37,407 nt of DNA from Halomonas sp. (GTDB taxonomy: Bacteria > Pseudomonadota > Gammaproteobacteria > Pseudomonadales > Halomonadaceae): positions 1 to 37,407 of the forward strand of contig JAIVHM010000144.1 in the NCBI GenBank assembly GCA_020201095.1. Reading direction: 5' to 3'. This document shows, piece by piece, positions 34,801 to 37,407 of the stretch (positions are counted from its first letter, which is position 1; every line of letters begins with the position of its first letter). Made by a program: the position numbers and the translations under genes. The notes beneath the pieces were generated by a model. The model was not told the origin of the DNA. It did no database searches and saw only the letters and a list, made by a program, of their open reading frames with translations.

Positions 34801-34915
34801 CACCCTCTTTGTGGTACCGGTCGCCTACGACCTGCTGGCCCGCCACACCGGTTCGCCCGGTGACGTCAAGCGACGTCTTGAAGAGGAGATGGAGGCGAGT
34901 GAAGCCCGCTACTGA
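31802..34915 (+). CDS. RND multidrug efflux permease (HAE1 family)
   Basis: A 1037-residue resistance-nodulation-division pump of the hydrophobe/amphiphile family. The proton relay is intact: Asp401 and Asp402 in GLIVDDAIVVLENIH, and Lys924 in GLASKNGILIVEFAN. N-terminal SVQRPVLATVLALL and QEYPSIDPPVVSI are typical of AcrB/MexB relatives. It exports drugs, dyes or lipophilic compounds using proton motive force. No outer-membrane channel gene follows, so it probably uses a TolC-like protein encoded elsewhere. Confidence 0.95.
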   Translation: MRLSDLSVQRPVLATVLALLIVAFGLLAMQRLPLQEYPSIDPPVVSIDTRYPGASASVVETRITQLLEDRIAGVEGIELITSSSEDGRSRINVEFRLDMNIDAAANDIRDRISGALRNLPDEADPPEVQKADSSEDVVVWLALSGDGYSIPELTDYADRYLVDGFSVLPGVSRVRIGGGNEYAMRVWVDRNALAARNLTVSDVESALRAENVELPAGAIESSERQFIVRLPRSFNQPDDFDRLALTQGEDGYLVRLSDVARVEIGSVEDRSVFRANGVPMVGLGIMKQSTANVLEVSRGVQKELERVQSSLPEDMTLSLNYDASVFVAGAIKQVVLTLFIAMGLVVVVIFMFLGNVRTTLIPAVTVPVAIIGAFMALALMGFSINLLTLLALVLAIGLIVDDAIVVLENIHRRMHDYGETPLVAAFKGTRQIAFAVIATTLVLVAVFIPLAFLQGNVGRLFSEFALTMAAAVAISSVLALSLTPMMASKILKPSMNDSRIARAVQWQLELTQRLYRTLLIWVLKARLAVLAVFVALIAATVWLAGLLPSEYTPQEDRGSFIILVNGPEGATFDYIMDYMNEIEARLQPMLESGDMERVLIRAPRGFGNIENFNNGFGIIGLSDWGQRRDAWAIMSDVRRELAGLPGVQAFPVMRQGFGQRISKPVEFVLGGGTYEELAEWRDTLMAHVREDNPRLIGLDSDYRETQPQLRVDIDYERAASLGVTVTEIGRTLEVLLGGRNVTRYIDNGQEYDVIVEGERGSQSSPRALDNIQVRSSRTGELIPLASLVSFTDFAGASTLNRFNRIRSITLEANLADGYSLGEALEYLEAAAAELLPAQVQTDVSGASRDFERASGATTFLLILGALVVFLVLAAQFESFIHPFVIMLTVPLAMSGAMLGLFVTGQSLNIYSQVGLVMLIGLASKNGILIVEFANQLRDEGLAFHDALMDAAVTRLRPILMTAVTTMAGSIPLIVSTGAGAESRMVIGTVILAGVAAATLFTLFVVPVAYDLLARHTGSPGDVKRRLEEEMEASEARY

Positions 34916-34983
34916 TGCCAGCATTCGGACCTGAAGCACCGTTTCGGCCATAACGTCGGCGTCCATCCACCCGCCAGAAACCA

Positions 34984-35011
34984 ACAGGGCCACCCCATGG
35001 GGTGGCCCTGT
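34984..35011. terminator. Perfect hairpin between convergent transcripts
   Basis: Arms ACAGGGCCACCCC and GGGGTGGCCCTGT form a perfect 13-bp inverted repeat around AT. It lies 68 bases after the RND permease stop and just beyond the intended end of the DUF3617 gene on the other strand. On the minus strand it is followed by TTGGTTTCT, a weak U-rich tail, so it may end the leftward transcript and possibly both. Confidence 0.65.
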
Positions 35012-35409
35012 CAGCTAAGTGGCTGGCCTGGCTCAGCAGTCGCTGAGTCGCTCGCCTTCGACAACGGTGTCCATCTGCATTTCACCCATGGGCGACTGGA
35101 CCTGGACGTTAACATTGCCCTGCCCTCTTCGCGGCAGATCATCCGGTAGTCGATGCCATCGGCAGAGACGTTGTGTTCAAGAAGCTCGCAGCCCTCCTCC
35201 ACCTCGAGAAACTGGAAGCCGGAATCTTCCAGGTCACCCTGGGCGATGCACTCCTGGTGGGTATCGGTCTGGTCGGGAATCGGTACCTCGCCGGTGACGG
35301 AAGTCGTGCTGGTGAACTCCCATAGCCCCGGCACGATATTCGGGGCATCGGCTGTGGCGGTCAGTGGCAAGGCCAACGCAGCGGCGATGAACAAAGAACG
35401 TAACGACAT
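35011..35409 (-). pseudogene. DUF3617 domain protein with one-base frameshift
   Basis: Starts at the ATG at 35409 with GGAG 7 nt upstream. A signal peptide (MSLRSLFIAAALALPLTATA) leads into NIVPGLWEFTSTT and a cysteine-containing body typical of periplasmic DUF3617 proteins, function unknown. After MICREEGR, near 35117-35127, the annotated frame turns into an unrelated Arg/Pro/Ser tail ending at 35011 inside the hairpin. Restoring one G there switches to a frame reading GNVNVQVQSPMGEMQMDTV and ending ERLSDC at a stop at 35033-35035. That is a convincing family C-terminus and stops before the hairpin. So one base appears to be missing, either a real mutation or a sequencing error. Confidence 0.8.
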
Positions 35410-35526
35410 GGAGTGTCTCCAAACGGTGAATGATATGCCTCTCCTTCGGCATTCATTCAGCTTACCGCCAATCAGCACGGGGCCCAACCGCCCAGGCCCC
35501 AGTTAGATTGGATTGTCGAGCACTCA

Positions 35527-36582
35527 TCAAGCCCCCAACCCAGCCAGAATAACGACACTAAGGACAACACCGAGCAGCAGCAAGGTTTCCAACACCATCA
35601 GGATAACCGGCCTCCACCCTACTACCGCAAGCTTCTGAAAGGATGTCTTGATCCCCAAGGCCGCAATGGCTGTTACCAGGCACCAGCGAGACAGAGTCGT
35701 CATTGCATCGTTCATCGGCTGCGGAATAGCTCCAAGGCTGTTCACCAGGACAAGAAGTACGAAGCCCACCAGGAAACCGGGTAACAAGGGCATCCGGGCT
35801 GTTTCACCCGCTTCTTGACGCGACTTGCGAAAAAGCCACATGAATACCATGACGACCGGCACCAGCATGGCAACGCGCACCAGCTTGACCAGCGTGGACA
35901 CGTCACCAGTCTCCTCCGAAATCATGTAACCAGCACCCACCACCTGGGCGACATCATGGATAGTGCCGCCGAGGAAAATGCCTATCTGGGTATCAGACAG
36001 CGAGAGAACGCCAGCAATCAGCGGGTATAGCACCATCGCCATGGTCGACAGGGTGGTAACACCCACCACTGTCAGGATCGTATTTCGCTCGCTGGTTTGA
36101 TTACGCGGCATCACCGCGGAAAGCGCCAAGGCCGCGGAAGCGCCGCAAATTGCGACAGCGCCGCCGGTCAATAGCCCTAATTCTCGCGTCAGGCCCAGCG
36201 CCTTTGAAAGCAGCCCCCCCAGGATGATGATCAACACAACAGACCCTACCACCATCATCACTGGGCCGAGACCCAACCCACCCACCTGCTCGAAGGTCAT
36301 GCGCGCGCCCAGTAACGCCACCCCCAGCCGAAGCACGGTGCGAGAGGCGAACTCGATACCCTCTCGGCAGCGACCCTCTTCACTGAGAAAATGCAGCGAC
36401 ATACCAAACAGCAGCGCATACAGGAGGGTAGGACCACCGTAATGGTCGGCAATAAAAGTCGTCGCAAGCGCAATAGTCACGCACACAAGAAGGCCACGAC
36501 CAACGGCACGATAGTGTCCAAGCGATCCACGAAAGTACGTTCGCACAGCGGCAAACGGGACGGCATTGGTACGTGATTTCAT
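35527..36582 (-). CDS. YeiH/UPF0324 family membrane protein (putative sulfate exporter)
   Basis: A 351-residue integral membrane protein of the YeiH family with about ten hydrophobic segments. Landmarks are YGGPTLLYALLFGMSLHFLS (residues 48-67), RLGVALLGARMTF, AICGASAALALSAVMP near 144-159 and GIFLGGTIHDVAQVVGAGY near 200-218, all strongly conserved in the family. Annotations as sulfate exporter rest on weak evidence. A GGAG box lies 8 nt before the ATG. E. coli yeiH adjoins a LysR gene, which is not seen here. It may be co-transcribed with the DUF3617 gene 117 bases downstream. Confidence 0.9.
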   Translation of the reverse strand: MKSRTNAVPFAAVRTYFRGSLGHYRAVGRGLLVCVTIALATTFIADHYGGPTLLYALLFGMSLHFLSEEGRCREGIEFASRTVLRLGVALLGARMTFEQVGGLGLGPVMMVVGSVVLIIILGGLLSKALGLTRELGLLTGGAVAICGASAALALSAVMPRNQTSERNTILTVVGVTTLSTMAMVLYPLIAGVLSLSDTQIGIFLGGTIHDVAQVVGAGYMISEETGDVSTLVKLVRVAMLVPVVMVFMWLFRKSRQEAGETARMPLLPGFLVGFVLLVLVNSLGAIPQPMNDAMTTLSRWCLVTAIAALGIKTSFQKLAVVGWRPVILMVLETLLLLGVVLSVVILAGLGA

Positions 36583-36826
36583 CGGAAGGTCTCCAGTTGC
36601 TTCCCGTCAATCGCGTAAAAGCGACCATGGATCGAAAGTCGCCGAACCATGAAAATATCCGAAAAATGGAAAAGCATAGCTTAATTTACTTAAAGTGGCA
36701 TGGTCTTGACGGCGCCTCGCGCTTATTGGCTATTTGAGTGCAGTTGCTGTATCAAATCACGAGACGAACGAGAAATTCGATAAATTATTTACCCATTTCC
36801 TTAAGTGAACCACAATCCCAGCTCCT

Positions 36827-37407
36827 TTAATTAGAAACCAAATGTGAAAGAGCCATCGCGAGCGACAACATTTTAGCTTCATTATTCGCGGAGCATGTTA
36901 TTTGCAAACCAACCGGCATACTTCCCGGAAGCCTTGAGAGTGGAATTGTCATTGCGCACATATCGTAAACGTTTGCAGCGCGTGTATAGCTCAAACTCCG
37001 AGCAACGAAATCGGACGCATTCAAAACATTTTCATTTACTTCACAGACTGGCCGTGGTGTTAATGGAACAGTTGGCCCGATAATTCCATCCAGTCCCTGC
37101 ATACGATCACGGGCAGCCGAGGCCAGTTTTTCCTGGATGCGTTTTAGGCGAATAAACTCAGTAGCCGGCATAGCCAAGGCTCCTTCAAGCCGCTTAACCG
37201 CAACCGGATCAATTTCATGACTATGATCCTGAAAACGTCTATGGCCGAGTGTCGCCAGAAGATAGGCGGGTACCATACCCGCAAAAATCGCCTTGATATC
37301 ACGTTGCTCCTGTTCGGTTGGCCATGACACTGATACAAGTTTAACGCCGGCTACCGAGAGGTCCTGAAGAGCAGATCGGTATTGGTCGGCGACGTCGTCA
37401 TCCATGG
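36827..37407 (-). CDS. Amidase family enzyme, C-terminal part (runs off window)
   Basis: An open frame of at least 192 residues that continues past the right edge, so the ATG at 37405 is not taken as the start. RMQGLDGIIGPTVPLTPRP and the closing segment RAANVYDMCAMTIPLSRLPG, followed by PVGLQI, match the C-terminal third of amidase-signature enzymes. The Ser-cisSer-Lys catalytic part would lie outside the window. Codon use is clearly more AT-rich than in the rest of the window. These enzymes hydrolyse amides, including allophanate, aryl amides and Glu-tRNA-linked amides; which one cannot be said. Confidence 0.83.
   Translation of the reverse strand, partial: MDDDVADQYRSALQDLSVAGVKLVSVSWPTEQEQRDIKAIFAGMVPAYLLATLGHRRFQDHSHEIDPVAVKRLEGALAMPATEFIRLKRIQEKLASAARDRMQGLDGIIGPTVPLTPRPVCEVNENVLNASDFVARSLSYTRAANVYDMCAMTIPLSRLPGSMPVGLQITCSANNEAKMLSLAMALSHLVSN

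Overview
This 37.4 kb window is chromosomal DNA from a GC-rich gammaproteobacterium. The gene set (dnaX-ybaB-recR, rnd-ycgL-ycgN, a large MscK-type channel, OMPLA, a yqjD/yqjE/yqjK-like operon) and the protein style suggest a moderately halophilic Halomonadaceae member such as Halomonas. That placement is inferred from content and was not tested by comparison. Genes are tightly packed, with many ATGA or TGATG stop/start overlaps. No tRNA, rRNA, CRISPR array or insertion sequence was recognised. The one RNA gene is the 4.5S signal recognition particle RNA (ffs).

Layout: 1-535 is gene-free repeat DNA. 536-5454 (minus) is a housekeeping run transcribed leftwards, dnaX, ybaB, recR, rnd, ycgL, ycgN. 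5681-6658 is a KfrA-like coiled-coil DNA-binding protein, divergent from dnaX. 6766-16167 is a probable catabolic island. A LysR regulator diverges from a class III aminotransferase, a two-subunit CoA-transferase, an M20 deacylase and a thiolase, followed by a complete polar amino acid ABC importer. Together these read as uptake of an N-acylated amino compound, deacylation, transamination to a 3-oxo acid, CoA activation and thiolytic cleavage. The substrate is unknown.

16432-16541 (minus) is ffs. 16796-20883 holds an ATP-grasp ligase, a 678-residue protein with a papain-like Gln-Cys-His-Asn pattern near its C-terminus, and a TlyA-type rRNA methyltransferase. The ligase plus papain-like pair is the best candidate here for an undescribed enzyme system. 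20896-26747 is envelope and stress biology: an MscK-like channel, outer-membrane phospholipase A and three small membrane-associated proteins.

26752-27632 (minus) is a secreted barnase/RNase Sa-like ribonuclease with its overlapping barstar inhibitor. 27783-30414 holds a CopD-like membrane protein, an orphan ParA ATPase followed by a 12-bp tandem repeat, and a BaiN/HI0933-type flavoprotein. 30690-34915 is an RND efflux pump (adaptor plus HAE1 permease) behind a perfect dyad operator. 35011-36582 (minus) is a DUF3617 gene with an apparent one-base frameshift, and a YeiH-family membrane protein. The right end, from about 36600, is visibly AT-richer and holds the C-terminal part of an amidase running off the window.

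A recurring oddity is short unrelated tandem repeats (units of 6, 8, 12, 17, 18 and 36 bp), mostly just outside genes.
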